Shown: in pieces, positions 46,591 to 58,960 of the stretch
Position numbering within the stretch: position 1 is the stretch's first letter
Layout of the letters: every line of letters begins with the position of its first letter
From: Haliotis asinina
Taxonomy: Eukaryota; Mollusca; Gastropoda; Lepetellida; Haliotidae
DNA: 64,000 bases
Reading direction: 5' to 3'
Assembly: GCF_037392515.1 (NCBI RefSeq)
Contig: NC_090288.1
Span: 1,116,001-1,180,000, forward strand
The notes under the pieces: model-generated
What the model saw: only the letters and a program-made list of their open reading frames with translations
Databases searched by the model: none
Told to the model about the DNA's origin: nothing
Program-made: the position numbers and the translations under genes

Positions 46591-48419
46591 CTAATCTATA
46601 CTGAATACACGCTGTCGTGTCTGTGTTTATGTAAAACAACACCCTTCTTTCAAAGGATTAACCGCCAATACATTGATTGATTGCTCATTATTGGCTAACT
46701 AAATAACTTTTTAAAAAGAATGACGCACATTTTGCAATTAGTTGCCAGGTGTGATCTCTTGGGTATCCAATGAAACTATACAGCAATGTGAAAAACCTGA
46801 AACGATACATCACGTTTTCGTATATTAGACTGTTAAAAGACACATCACTTGGGAAATCTGCAGATGAATTATATATCACTCGTTTTTGTGGATATTGATG
46901 GATACATTCCTCGAAGAAGGTAATAGCCTGACATTGCTCCTATAACTTTAATTTTATTATTTGCATTTTTGTTTTTAATAAGTTGTCGTAGCTTTCAACA
47001 GAATCATTGTTCTCGTCGTTAAGTGTAATGATGCAGACGACATACACTAGGGCGTGCGTGCGAATTATGATTCATACAGGAAAACTATGAAATGTCTACA
47101 TATTACATTCCAGTTATACTTTCGCAGATCGCTTCTTTTTATTAAGTTTCAAAATGCATACAAGTATGATTATAAAGTAATTAGGATTATGAGACCAAGC
47201 ATAAAGACGTATGTGTCTACATACTGGTGAGTGAACGTTACAAACCAAGTAAATTAAGTAAACCAAGTGAAGAAATTTATCGCGCAGTATTTTCACTTCG
47301 ACCCCGACCTCGTTTAGGTTATGTTACAGGTTGTGTCATGCAAACTCCTTTTGGTAATGATTCAAATACACATTTATGTAGTTTTGATTTTCTAACTTGA
47401 TGAGAAGAAACCATGCATAATCTCATTAATTCAAATGGATTTGACTTCACGATTTTCAAAAATGGCGGCGCCCTGTCTTGGGATGAATGCTATTCAAGTT
47501 TGTTTTCACCTACTTACAAAATCAAAATTACTTTCTACTGGTAGTAAAATATGTATTTTATTGATGGACATTAGGATTTTACATGGCATTGCTTATAACA
47601 TAACAATTTCACTCTTGGAATCGGTCAGTATAAGGAGTCAAAATAAGATTACGTACGATAATACTGTCACTTCGACCACAACCTCGTTTCCGAGGAAGAA
47701 AGCGTTATATCCATGCAAAATCCTTTCGGTCAGCAATATATAGTAAGCAGTCTTAATTTTATAAACTCGATGAAACTTAAATTCCATTTTCTATCCTGGA
47801 AGCGTGGTAGGGTGCGAACCATCCGATTTAGTATACACCACAGGCTTCCACAAAGCTCACTTCGCACACAAACAACAATTTAAGCACAAACTACGTGCTC
47901 CGGTGGAAATCTGTGCATAATGACACCATCACCCGACCCCAAGGAACAATTGACGGCAACACAACAATTCGGCATGTCTTTGGTGACGTCAAGAAATTAG
48001 TAAAATGACGAGCTTCCTACACATTTTCTATACATTTAACTGGAAACCGTTCCTTCTATGACGTCACTGTAGGGCTCTGGCGACAGAGTTACGTAACCTG
48101 TCTGCGGTTTCGTTTGCGGGCGAGAGAGAAGCAGACGGCTTTTTAGCGACTTTTAAGCGCTTGGTATTAATTAACCACAAGTTGTTTTTTTTTTTAAAAA
48201 TGGTGTTTCGTTTATGACTAACCAAAAATATTTCATATGCAGTGATAAAAAGAGTACCAAAAAATTGAGTTTAATGGTCCTTTAAGACTGCAATATTTTT
48301 GTGTGATTTTATGTTTTTCAATTGCAGTCTAAATATTAAATGGACAACATGGCTATGCTGTTTGTGTTGCACCAAGTTAAAACATTAGTACACTTTTAAC
48401 TCTTCTAATAGTTTACCTT
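46591..48419. other. Stretch without a recognised gene
   Basis: No convincing coding sequence. Two weakly similar blocks (from about 47,294 and about 47,668, both starting CACTTCGACC and containing CCTCGTTT and TGCAAA.TCCTTT) suggest an old internal duplication. A poly(T) run lies near 48,186. A TTTAATGGTCCTTTAA end near 48,270-48,286 looks like a transposon terminus, but I found no partner end. Confidence 0.4.
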
Positions 48420-50110
48420 TAGTATTCGTAGTTGGACCACCCCAGAGTTATGGCCATTCAAATCTCCCATAATAAGACACGGTTTGGGGAGTTGATCGTA
48501 TAGGGTTTGAAGGTCAGTCCTCTGAACAGCGGTGAGACATACCAAGAACATAATGTAAGCGTAACATGTAAAGTGAGTCGGACGGCAACTGTTTGAAGAT
48601 TAGTAGTGAGTGTAAATAGGCTATGGATAACATTCTGTTTGGCGAGGATTGAAGATCCTCCAGTGGCTCTGTCACCCGGAGGTGAGAAACAATTATAAGC
48701 ATTGAAATGATGTAACTCAAAAATATCTGTCTGCTTTAAATAGGTCTCCGGCAGACAGACTCCTCACGGCGTACAATCCTGGACCCATAACTGTAACTCA
48801 TTATAATTATGCCTTTATGCCTCATTATAATTATCTGCAGTTCCACTGTACCATATTGTGGGAGCAGACTATCTTTTAGGGGGGTTTATTGGGGATCTAC
48901 CCCGTACCTTTTCGATGGGCGACAAGTTGTGTGCCCTAAAATGGACATTATCGGACACGTCCATGTCCTCAAGTGATCCGTATTTGTTGTAAAGTTTAAT
49001 CTTATTTTCGGACCCTTTTGGGGCTCTGCCACTTTGTTTTTGGAAAGGATCAGGCTTATGTTTACCTTTGCCTTTAGCAGTTTGTTGCATGTTACACAAC
49101 AATTGAGACCTTGTGGTAGACTGAGATGACAAATTATGATCACGATCTGGTCCTGGTTGACTTTGAGACGTGCCAGGAAGTGGCTCAGCAGTTTGAGTAG
49201 ATATTGCAGATGCAAAAGTCTGTGGGGAATCGGTGTTCATCCACGTCAAATCTGTTTGACAGCCTGAAGTTGATCTGGTTGCTTTATTCGTCGTCTCAGA
49301 TGATGTCTTAGTTTTTGAAGCATATGTTACTGTTAATTCAGATCTCTGGACAAGCTGCTTTGCTTCAGAAACACTAATATTTTGGGCAAATTTGAGTTTG
49401 CTTATCTCCATCTGCTGCTTCCATATTGGACACTCTTCTGAAAAAGAGGAATGGTCTCCTGAACAGTTAGTACATTTCTTATAACTACTGTCGTAATCTT
49501 CTGTTGTGTGTGTCTTCTCACCACAGTGAGCACACACAACAGTGAGTGAGTGAGTGAGTTAAAATTTAAAGTCACATCGGCAATATCTCAGCCATATCGT
49601 GACGAGAACATCTAATATCAAAATTAATGATATGTCTACTATGAAACCTGTCAACGAAGGACAGTAAAACAACTAGAATATCACAAATGGAATTAAAACT
49701 AGCATGGAAAGTTAAAAACAACATCACCATTAGGACAATACACTATAAAATCAGGCTATAGATCGCCAACAACTGAAGGTAGATCACCAAACTAGGGACC
49801 ATGGGGACTTACAGTATCTTTGCTACCTGCATGGACTCTAGTTGGATTTACACCATCCCTTCAACCGCTGGCGAGTATACAAAATGCTAACCAAAATTAA
49901 AACAAGAAGAATACTACGATTAAAAACCTGGTAGATTTAAATTTACATCGAATGTTTGTGGACTTATGTACTCTCTCACACACACAACAGACAATGTGCA
50001 AGTATTGACGCCATGCCCATACTTTTGGCTCTTGAAACATTTCAGTGGATTCGGAATATATGTTTCCACTTTGATATGACAGTAACCAGCCTTTTCCGAT
50101 GTCTCCACCT
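48420..50110 (-). mobile_element. Minus-strand I/Nimb-like LINE fragment (ORF1 and start of ORF2), itself interrupted
   Basis: The ORF1 part includes NPLKCFKSQKYGHGVNTC upstream of the insertion, and CAHCGEKTHTTEDYDSSYKKC and CTNCSGDHSSFSEEC downstream. ORF2 starts near 48,850 and keeps the endonuclease up to about 48,430. Here the metal-binding motif on the minus strand reads MGDLNG, with the catalytic Asp still coded. It breaks off 5' inside ORF1 near 50,110 and 3' inside the endonuclease near 48,420. It is related to, but clearly diverged from, the LINEs in units 0-2. Frameshifts and stops are present. Confidence 0.75.
49543..49978 (-). mobile_element. LINE-tail insertion (436 bp) with 12-bp target-site duplication
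   Basis: On the minus strand this is a LINE 3' end finishing in TCAC repeats (GTGA on the plus strand at 49,543-49,557). It interrupts the zinc-knuckle region of the LINE ORF1 above. The flanks CACACACAACAG at 49531-49542 and 49979-49990 are identical and form the target-site duplication. It contains the same conserved CATGGGGACTTACAG block (plus strand near 49,800) as the tails in units 0-3. Confidence 0.85.
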
Positions 50111-52045
50111 CACCCACCTCCAGTGAGTGTTTCCTCAAGTCGGTCAATACTGTCCGAGGCAAAAGTTGCTGCAAGGTGAGGGTGGATATCCTGTGGCAAA
50201 GGAACAGCACCTTCCTGAATAAAAGCTAACTTCTGTAGACAAACTTTTGTTTCTTCATGCTTTGGATAGGAAACTCCATGACCTAATCTGTTCAATATCG
50301 GAATCATCTCAACATTCCCAGTTAGAGCAGAATATGCTTAGGTGTCAGCTTCATTCCTCCTGTAACAGAATATACGAGATCTTCACCAAATGATTCAATT
50401 AGAATCTTTGTCTTTTGGTGTGTGAGGTCAGTTTCAAATTACCTGTCAGAACATTTGCGAAATATTCCTTCACACGTGTGGGAATGTATCTATCTTAGCT
50501 TTTGGAAGAAGTAGTGCTCCTTTCTAAAGGACTTTCCTGCGCTCACTGCATTCAGTTTTTCCTTAAGATTTTTGTTTCCAATGACCACCACTTCAGTTGT
50601 CAATGTACAAGGAAACAGTAGAAGTCTTTATACAGTAGAAGCATATGAAGACTGTCACCTGACTTGAATTTCCTGTACAGATGTTTAGTTGTTGAAGTTT
50701 TGATATTCTGGCATTCGTTCTCCTCCGTGTTTCCTCCTTGTTCCTCAATCTTGTGGTTATATCTGACATCAGTTGGATTTTGGAATACAATGTGTTATGA
50801 GTGTGTATTTTCTGTATATTTTTGTTATTAATTAAGTAGTAATTATTTTTGGGTCACAACATTTAGTGTTCTGAATATTAAATATGATGGGTCACATTTC
50901 GTTTTAATAGCTGGTCAACACTTTTAGCATTCTGGTTTTCCGGAATTTATCTGCTCCTAGTTTTCTATGTGTCTGGGAGAGGGCATTCTACAGTGTTGAC
51001 GATGTTCGTTTGTGCCCGAACTTTCGGGAAATTACTTTGTAAATATATATAAGGGCTGGTTGCCGTACAGAGAGTGACACTCACACTCATTTACATCACA
51101 GCCACGCTTAATCATCAAAACCCGTCAACACCTGACCTACATTATCTGCTGTCGCACCGATCGTTGTGTTGACATTCTGCCATAGTTTATTACCTCTCGT
51201 ACCAAGACTTTGGTGAGTTTGATATATTGTGTTTTTGTGACCCACCAACTTTTGTCTCTCTTGAATTGTATTTGTAATCAGCATTATTATATTGACTTGT
51301 GACTTTGTATACCTTGCTCTCGTTGCATAATAAAGGAATTTGAACGTGAACGACTTGTCTTTGTTCTGTTTTGGTGATTCATGAAAGGAATTCCTTAAAT
51401 TGTTGTCACGGTAAATTCATAACAAGTGCTCATGAAATTCTTATGATATGCTGCTGTCAAAGCCTCTTAATAATGTTGCTTTTCTTGTATGACTTTAGTG
51501 ACTGAGATCTGTAGCAACTCCTTTGGCAGTGCACCTCTGCTGCAAGAGTATACCGGCCTCTAGCTGCTAAGATCTTGGAATCCAATTTCTCAATTGCTTT
51601 TCTCCTCATTGTGTCATCTGTTCTAAACTATGAAGATTTCACCAGTGGCTCCCTTGTGTTTGATCCTTTGATGTGCTTTTTTTCTTAAGCAAAATAAATA
51701 AAGAGCTTCACATACAGCTGATGACTTGATGTTGGGCATGAGTGTCTCCCTGGGCTCTGTTGCTGTTTGGCCATCGTCAGGTGTAATGAATCGTTTTATG
51801 ATCTCTTTCATCAGGGAGCCTGCTCCGGAAATTCCTGTGATAAAGACATGATGGAAATTTATCATCATCAGTTTGTTTTCCAATTTCGAAAGTGGTTTAA
51901 TTTTGACCAAGTTTTGCGCCACTTAACAGTGTTTTCGAAGATGATATGTAGGAAAGTGCACTTAATTCATCAGATGCCTTTTCACATATTATACAAGTAT
52001 CCTTTACTAATGACTGAGAATTACCAGTGTCGGTCATAGCTGACT
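50110..52045 (-). pseudogene. Broken gene of a multicopy metazoan family of unknown function
   Basis: In translation of the minus strand: a Cys-pair segment (CIICEKASDEL) near 51,990; a region with ISGAGSLMKEIIKRF near 51,850; then LYSKIQLMSDITTRLRNKEE near 50,770; ESFGEDLVYSVTGG near 50,380; and IPILNRLGHGVSYPKHEE near 50,290, ending IDRLEETLTG at 50,115. I recall the LGHGVSY...NIDRLEET signature from many uncharacterised, repeat-associated invertebrate proteins, but I know of no assigned function. It is interrupted by a probable solo LTR, carries frameshifts and stops, and is cut by the LINE at 50,110. Confidence 0.5.
50793..51424. mobile_element. Probable solo LTR (fossil)
   Basis: It begins TGTTATGA and ends TCATAACA (inverted ends). 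Internally it has a TATATATAAGG promoter-like box near 51,045 and AATAAAGG near 51,332 followed by a TTGTCTTTGTTCTG region, the usual LTR order on the plus strand. No internal domain remains. It splits the unknown-family pseudogene. The flanking bases do not form a clear target-site duplication. Confidence 0.6.
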
Positions 52046-54734
52046 ATGATTGTTTGATCTCCCCAGCAACCATATGTTATCTAATTGCTGGTATAACAAG
52101 CTAAAAACTTTAAATGCAATGGTTTACTACATTCCTCCATAAGATAACAACAAATCATTATAATCTATTAACTATTAACCATGAACTGTTCCACTGTTGT
52201 CACGGATCATTGCAGGTATCACTCAGAGTTGAGACCTCAAGTAGTATCTGATCATCTCAAAATCTCATCTGTATCAAAGTACACATCACATCCTGAAAAG
52301 TTAAGTAGTTCAAATTACTTACTAATTCAGTTCAGTTTCTAACATCATCCAGCTCTCACAGCTGTTACAAGACCAACGGCTGGCATTGTCGACGTGAAAG
52401 GCAATTCGATTGAAGGGGATAACTGTAGATGACTTCGGTCAATGTTCTAGCCTGAAACTCCCTTTTTGCTGTTTCAGTCCCTAAATTAAACTTTAATCAA
52501 TACCACACCGTCATTCAGTTTGACATCAAATGTGTCAACTTTCTCGTAATCCATGTTACTCATATGTCTCCTTGACAGTGTGAACGACAATCGTATAACA
52601 ACCTCATATAAATTGAATGAAGAGCAGAGTTAGGTCTTGAAACCAAAATACAAACTAGGTTTATTAACCCCATAGGCATGATCATAGGATGATGAAGCAA
52701 TATTGTTATTCTTCGATCATAAATGAGTTTTCACAATGTTTGGGAAATGATTATTTGATATCTTACCAACACGATGGGACGTGTGCTTTGTCGGAAGTGA
52801 GAATTTAACAGGTTTAACACGAGATGATCAGATATTCAGTATCACCAGTCATCATCGATGGCAACAGCTGAACAGAAGTTTTTACGCTTGTCATAATAGT
52901 ATTTGAGTCGTTTGCTTCTCTGTTTGTCACTAAGTGATTAAAGATTAACAAGAGCATGGTTATCATGATGGACGCCTTAAGCACAGGTCCCCAGGTCCTC
53001 TTACTCGGATACATCGCTTTACACAGATGACATTGAAAGGATGGCTATGGGATATTTAACGATGGCAACGAAGTAAGAAATGTGTAGAAGAGGGAGGACC
53101 AGTCAGTTAATGAAGGGGAGGAATTGTTGAAACATTCGCGGAAGATCAGTCCTTCTGGTACTTATTGAAGCAGTTTAGTGACAACCCTTGGGCATCCCTG
53201 GCCCTTTCAAGACAACAACTGAATCATTAAGCAAAGAGATGTGCAAAAGGAACAATGCAATTCAAACATGAAGAGACTTCGCGTCTATAAAACAAACAGT
53301 ATCTTCTTCATGCCCTCAGTGTATTGCTGGCGAAATCAGATTCGATTGTACAAGTCCGACTATGTCATGTGTATGTGCTTTTAATTGTGATTATGCCAGA
53401 TAAAGCTCAGTGCTTCACCAGCGTCATGAAGAAAAGCAAATGTTACTAAAATATGAGAAGAGAATGTTTTTGCCCTCATAATGCAAACTAAATTGTAATT
53501 ATCTGAAAAAGAGTTCGCTAATGTGACAAACATCGCTAAGAAACAGCGCAACAAAAGAACGGCAATCATCTTTTTTTCATTTGGTTGCCACTTGTCAGTG
53601 TATGATGAAGTTATTTGACTCCCAAAATTTGAAAAATGCAGAAAATGTATTCAATGTTTGGAAAATGTGCTCAATTTACAGGTCTTTTTTGGTGTAAAGC
53701 AAAACTTCACAGAACACTCTTAGTTTCCGTTAACTTTCCCTGAGCTTGGGGAGTAACATGTATGACTTTTGAATGGTTTGAGGCATCACTTTCCTCCTTG
53801 TGCAAAGAGTTATTTGTTATGTTTTCCCATGCTTCTTTAAGTGTGAAGTGTCGCGCTGAGTACGGGCATTGGTAATTCCCTTCTCCTGTTCAGGACAACA
53901 TATCTTACCATCAAAAGAAAATTTTGAAGGAAGAAGACAAGAACACTGAAGTGTTGAGGGAGGAACTTAAGAAATGGAAAAGATTTACTGTGACCAGTGT
54001 CTTAGAGACATCAAGGAAACGACATTGCCAGTATCAGTACTACACAGACATTACTTGTGTCAGACTTCTTGCTTTATTGACCTTACTTCTGCATCATAAT
54101 GAGAAATGTGGCCGTGACATTAGCTTATCATCAGCTAAAGATTGCTTGTTCCTGACTCCCGACGTTGACTTCGCCACAGTTTTAAACTGATTAGGAGACA
54201 CGGCAATACGTTTTGGACTCTCACTGCAATCAAGTGCTTTAATATTCATTATACAGTGACTGTGAGTCAAGTACTACCTTAAAGTGCCGAGTTGGTTGTG
54301 ACCCTTGTGGCTCTTTGACATTTGTTCCTGAATTGTTTACAGCTGCAGTTTAAAGCTTTCACTGATCAGGATTTTATGATATTATGCAAGACTTGATAAG
54401 CAATGACTTTGTTATAGAAAGAAGACTTTACAATAAAAGAGGGAGTGCAGGACAAAGGTTTGCACTTGATTATTCTTCCTTTTGCTTTGAAAACGGAAAA
54501 AATGTCACAAGTAGAGAACCATAGGATTGCAACAATTGTCCAAATTGAACGATTAATTACAAGTAGTTCAAAATTGTCTCCTACAGAATTTCCACTTCTC
54601 TGTGTAGGACAGTGTGTTCATACTCTTTTCAAAAATGTGTTTTTAAGAGACAAACATTAGACTAACCTGTTTCTGTATTGTCAAATGTTATTATCACTGA
54701 CATGAAACGGTTTAAGCCTATGCACAAGTTATAG
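52046..54734. other. Stretch without a recognised gene; contains one copy of a dispersed repeat
   Basis: Near 52,775-52,880 lies a copy of a repeat also at about 57,080-57,190, 62,155-62,270 and 62,945-63,090 (shared TTTAACACGAGATGATCAGA and ATCGATGGCAACAGC). A minus-strand frame at 52,814-53,014 begins with a hydrophobic stretch (MITMLLLIF), and another minus frame at 53,381-53,569 also starts hydrophobic; neither has further exons I can identify. Frames at 53,924-54,190 and 54,445-54,660 show no family signature. Confidence 0.4.
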
Positions 54735-55758
54735 TTATTTGCTTTGTTGCTTTGTTGTTGTTACTATGTTTTACAGATTGACATAGGAGTGCAGCAGAGA
54801 TGATTCGGGTGATCCTGGCACAGTCAGGCTGGTAAATCTCATCATCAGCTCAGGCCCTCGCCCTCTACACGCAGCCCAGACAGTGAAAGGGACTTCTCTC
54901 AGGAAACACTGCCTAGACGAATCCACCACGAACTTTCCGGAGAATATGGAGGCTCCCCAACACTGCAGCCTTCTGCATTACCCAGATTGTCAGAAGGGCT
55001 GTGCTCCCGGTGGAGAGCCCGGGCACTCTCCTGATCTGCGCCAAGAGATCAGGAGGTACCAAACCAAGGGCACCGAGAACAATGGGGAGCCTGACGACAG
55101 TGTACTTGGGATGCAAGCGAGACATTTCAAAGGCGAGGTCCTCATATTTATCATGCTTTTCCTGAATCTTGCCAATCACATTGCTGTCAAAAGGGACAGA
55201 AAATTCAATGATATAAATAATTTCATTGGTTTTATCAAAAAGGACAAGATCAGGTTTGTTGGCTGGAATTCGTCTCAGGCTGTATATTGGCCTATTCCAG
55301 AGAAGTTTGAAAGCATCATTTTCCAGGACGCCCTGGACATGTTCTGAGTCATACCATGGATGGACCTCGGAGTCAAAGCCACAGGCATGGCGGAGACGAT
55401 AATAAAAGCAGCGAGCCATGCCATCATGTCTTTTAAGATATGCTGTTTGTGCCAAGGAAGGGCATCCACTGACAAGGAGTTGGACAGTCTCTGTAAATTG
55501 ATTGCAAAGACGACATTTCATATTGATGTTTTCTTTAAGAATCACATTCTGGCGATTGCGAGTGGGAAGTGACTGGTCCTGAGCTGCAAAAAGGAAGCCC
55601 TCAGTTTCACATTTGAGACCAGCCGACTTCATCCAGGCGAAGGAGTCGGTTGGATTGCTGTTCTGTTCCACACACTGCATGTACACTCGGTGCAGTGGCT
55701 TCTCAGACAGCTTCTCCACAAAGGACCGACTCTGGGCAGACTTGGTGAAGGACTTCAC
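54735..55758 (-). mobile_element. 5'-truncated R2/NeSL/CRE-like LINE with restriction-like endonuclease domain
   Basis: A minus-strand frame (55758 to 54913, 281 codons) covers the C-terminal end of a single-ORF LINE. It has a zinc-knuckle region (CRLCNQFTETVQLLVSGCPS, where the usual His of the CCHC motif is Leu), then YYRLRHACGF, and a PD-(D/E)XK-type nuclease signature (NKPDLVLFDKTNEIIYIIEF). The 3' UTR follows to an AAC-rich tail near 54,740-54,765 on the minus strand. The reverse transcriptase is missing. These elements make a nick at the target with the restriction-like nuclease; many are site-specific. No rDNA or other known target is visible here. Confidence 0.75.
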
Positions 55759-56590
55759 CTGGTTATTATTATCATTATTAAATTATTATTATATACATAT
55801 TATCTTTTGTTAGCTGTTCAATCTGAACCCAATACAGGGTGTAGTTTTGTACAGTTGATAAGAATAAATGCTGAATAAATGTTGTTGTTTCTAGTGATAT
55901 GAATGTGAAGGTAGTCTCTATTGACATAAACATAATTGTATTTACATGAAACGTTAATCTTCTTACAAAAAAAAATATTTACTGATTGTTATGTTTTGAC
56001 TGTTTTGAGCATCAATGTCAGAGGTGTTGTCACGGCTATACACTCGCATCTCTTGGGTATTGCCCTGGAAGTCTCGAACTTTCAAGGTATTCTCCAAGAA
56101 ATCCCTTCGATTTTCTGCAGGAATAGCCCTGAAGATTGATAAAACTTTGCTATGCTATCACTGAATAAGATCGTATAATGTAACATTATTAAAGATATCT
56201 AATATATATTGATGACGTTTGTGAACGTTTGTGAACCTACAACCGTCCGCTTACCAGCTTAATGGCTTTAACAGCTCGGCTTCGAAAGATTGCTGTGAAG
56301 AATGTGATTATCAGTAAGAACCATATGTTCCTCACACGAAGTGCATGGAGCGTAAGTGCAGGACACGGGTAGAGTGTGCAAGACAGGGTATCAGGTGCCA
56401 GTAGCATTCTAGTTGGTATCAATTGTAAACACCAAAGATTAAAATCCTATCTAATGTATATCTTTTGTCAGAAGTTTGATAAAACCTCCGCCTGTTGAGG
56501 GCTTACGGTACCACTGACGACGGCTTACTTTAACAAACAAAGTCGGTTCTGATCCTTCCCATAAACTGAACATGCTCGAATATATCATTG
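55759..56590. other. Stretch without a recognised gene
   Basis: ATT/TTA-rich simple sequence at 55,766-55,803, then unique sequence. No supported coding region. Confidence 0.4.
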
Positions 56591-57240
56591 TTGGAATATG
56601 GTTCAATCTAAATGGAAAGTTGTTTATGATGTAAACAATGAGATGTTAGTTTGGGATAATGATCATGCAAGTGAAGAACCTGTTGATGTTCTAATGGTTT
56701 TGTTGGAATCGTCTATTATGCAATGTGAAATATTCCGTTCTGTGTCTCATCTTAAAACCTGGAAATCTTTTTATGCTGAATGTCTTGTGCCAGCAAGGCT
56801 TAAATTCTTATTACCCGACACTCTCAGGAACATAACCTCAACCGAACATGTAATGCAGCTGTTCTGTTCAGACACAATCTATCATTAAATGTAAAAAATG
56901 CATTTACAACAGTCTTTCTCTCACTACATCTGGTAAGGCTTTTACTTCTCTTGTCAACACAGATTAACACAACGAGACTCCCTGACATACCAGGTGACGG
57001 GGAGTTAATCCTTTTGAGTCTTGATTACAGGTTCAATTAAGACGTGAAATAGAAATGCACAACATAACATAACATAAGTGTGACATCGTGCTTTGTTGGA
57101 AATCATATGTTAGCACGTTTAACAAGAGATGATCAGATACTCAGTAGCACCAGCGATGACAACAGTGAAACAGAAGTTTTACTCTGGCTACACTAATGTT
57201 TAAGTCTTTTGACAATCTGTTTATCACTAAGTCACATAAG
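56591..57240. repeat. Repeat block upstream of gene D, copy 1
   Basis: Bases 56,860-57,200 match about 62,570-63,090: the TTTCTCTCACTACA(T/C)CTGGTAAGGCTTTTAC segment, the GACGGGGAGTTA segment and the TTTAACA(A/C)GAGATGATCAGATACTCAGTA segment. A 96-codon frame at 56598-56888 is open but unlike any family I know, and its counterpart near 62,500 is not kept. Confidence 0.6.
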
Positions 57241-57880
57241 TTTAACAAAGATGAAGGTTTACATACATCAAAATTGTATATACTGTAAATTTTCTTGTGC
57301 TGATTGTCTTGCTTACATACTCACTACCAGAAACCATGCCTTTTCTGGTTGAAATCTTTAAGCGAATATTAGAAGCAGGTATTCTTTTTGGACCGAATCC
57401 ATCATTATGATTATATATAGTCTATCAATATTACTATAAATACAACTGGAAATGTAAAAAATGCGAACAATTATTGGAGTATTACTCTCACAACTTTACT
57501 TGGTAAAGTTTGTACTTCTCTTGTCAACACACATTAACACAGTGATCAAAACTCAGAGATGTAATACCTAAGTCACTAGCTGAACTATGCATTTTCACAA
57601 CAGAACAGTATTTCTCTCACTTGTTACTTACCTCCATCCCTCATTACGCATATGCCTTACCTTCAGCGAATCTTCTAATGTCTCTTACCCAAGTACACTG
57701 TCTGATCCTCTGTCTTCTACATTAAGACGAGACGAACGAAAGAATGTGTTTATAAAGTAAACTGACACAGGCGTGTTGGACACCTAACCTGCAGAGTCGT
57801 GATAACCCACATCTTTGTTACGCAAAAAACGATGAAGACAAACGAAATCACACTGTCAAAACACACCTGTCTGATCGTCT
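57241..57880. repeat. Repeat block upstream of gene D, copy 2 (divergent)
   Basis: Aligns to 58,141-58,960 and 63,180-64,000 with gaps: the TCTTTAAGCGAA, GGTATTC/GGTGTTC and TACTTCTCTTGTCAACACA segments are shared. No gene. Confidence 0.55.
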
Positions 57881-58090
57881 CGTGTTACATCTGTTGCCAT
57901 CGAGGATCAAAGTATCACACGGGGTGAACAAAGGGCAGATTACTTCCTATCTGGGCATCTCACGTTAAAGCTGTTAAAATGTCATTTCCAGCAAAAAGTA
58001 AATCACACCTGTGTCGTGATAAGGTAAGTAGTTCACAATCATCCATTTTCCATCTCTCCCAGCTGTTGTACGACATGATCACAGAGGTTC
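57880..58090. repeat. Extra copy of the gene D distal promoter, without gene
   Basis: Bases 57,880-58,075 match 59,150-59,360: the GGGCAGATTACTTCCTATCTG, AAATCACACCTGTGTCGTGATAAGGTAAGTAGTTC and CATCTCTCCCAGCTGTTGTA segments. The TATA box and exons do not follow, so this is a promoter fragment left by an earlier duplication. Confidence 0.7.
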
Positions 58091-58140
58091 TGCAAAGGTC
58101 GCACAATACTCCTTCCCCAAAATGGAGACTTGACTAATCC

Positions 58141-58960
58141 CAAAAACTAAAGTACCTGCTGATTGTCTTGTACCAGAAATGCTTACATACTCATTACCCG
58201 ACACCAGCCCCTTTTTGGTTAAAATCTTTAAGCGAAGATTTTGATATAGGTGTTCTTTTCGGACACAATCCATCGTTATAGTCGATCAATATTATTATAA
58301 ATAAAATGGATATGTAAACAACGCCATTTATTGGAATATTACTGTCACAACTTCACTTGGTAAAACTAGTACGTCTCTTGTCAACACAGATTAACACTTT
58401 GATGAAAACTCAGAGATTTTACACCTAAGTCGTTAGCTGAATTTAGAATCTATTGAGTCTTTGAGACCTATTCACCCTTCAGCAAACGGAAGCTGTACGT
58501 AGGCGTAGTAGATTTTAAGACAATGTATTTTTCATTAATGAAGTTGAAATTTGGAAATGTTTTAGATATCGGGGATTGTGAGAGCTTCAATACCATGAAT
58601 TTTTCACAGAATCAACATGAACAAAAGTATAAGAATCAGTCAGATTATATTGTACCTTGGAAGTCAGTACACACTTTAGAGACTCTTAAATAAACATTTG
58701 TATTGTTGTATTTATGCCATTTATCTAGGCATTCTGGAGTTTGTCTCTTACCTACACCCCTCATTGCGTATATACCTTACCTTCAGCGAATATTCTAATG
58801 TATCTTCCCCAGGTACACTGACTGATCCTCTATCTTCTACATTGACACAAGAAAGAATTTATATATGAAGTAAAGTGAGACAGACGTGCTGGACACCTGA
58901 CCTGAAAAGGCCAGACATGATAACCCACATCTTTGTTACGCAAAAACGACAAACAAAATC
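58141..58960. repeat. Repeat block, copy 3 (nearly identical to 63,190-64,000)
   Basis: Aligns to the last 0.8 kb of the window with few differences. It ends where the gene D upstream region begins. No gene. Confidence 0.85.

Noticed and set aside
47435-47743. 102-codon plus-strand frame
   Set aside because: Lies over a weak internal duplication, with no recognisable domain or conserved start.
54883-55347. 154-codon plus-strand frame
   Set aside because: It is the antisense shadow of the R2-like LINE frame, which has clear zinc-knuckle and nuclease motifs.
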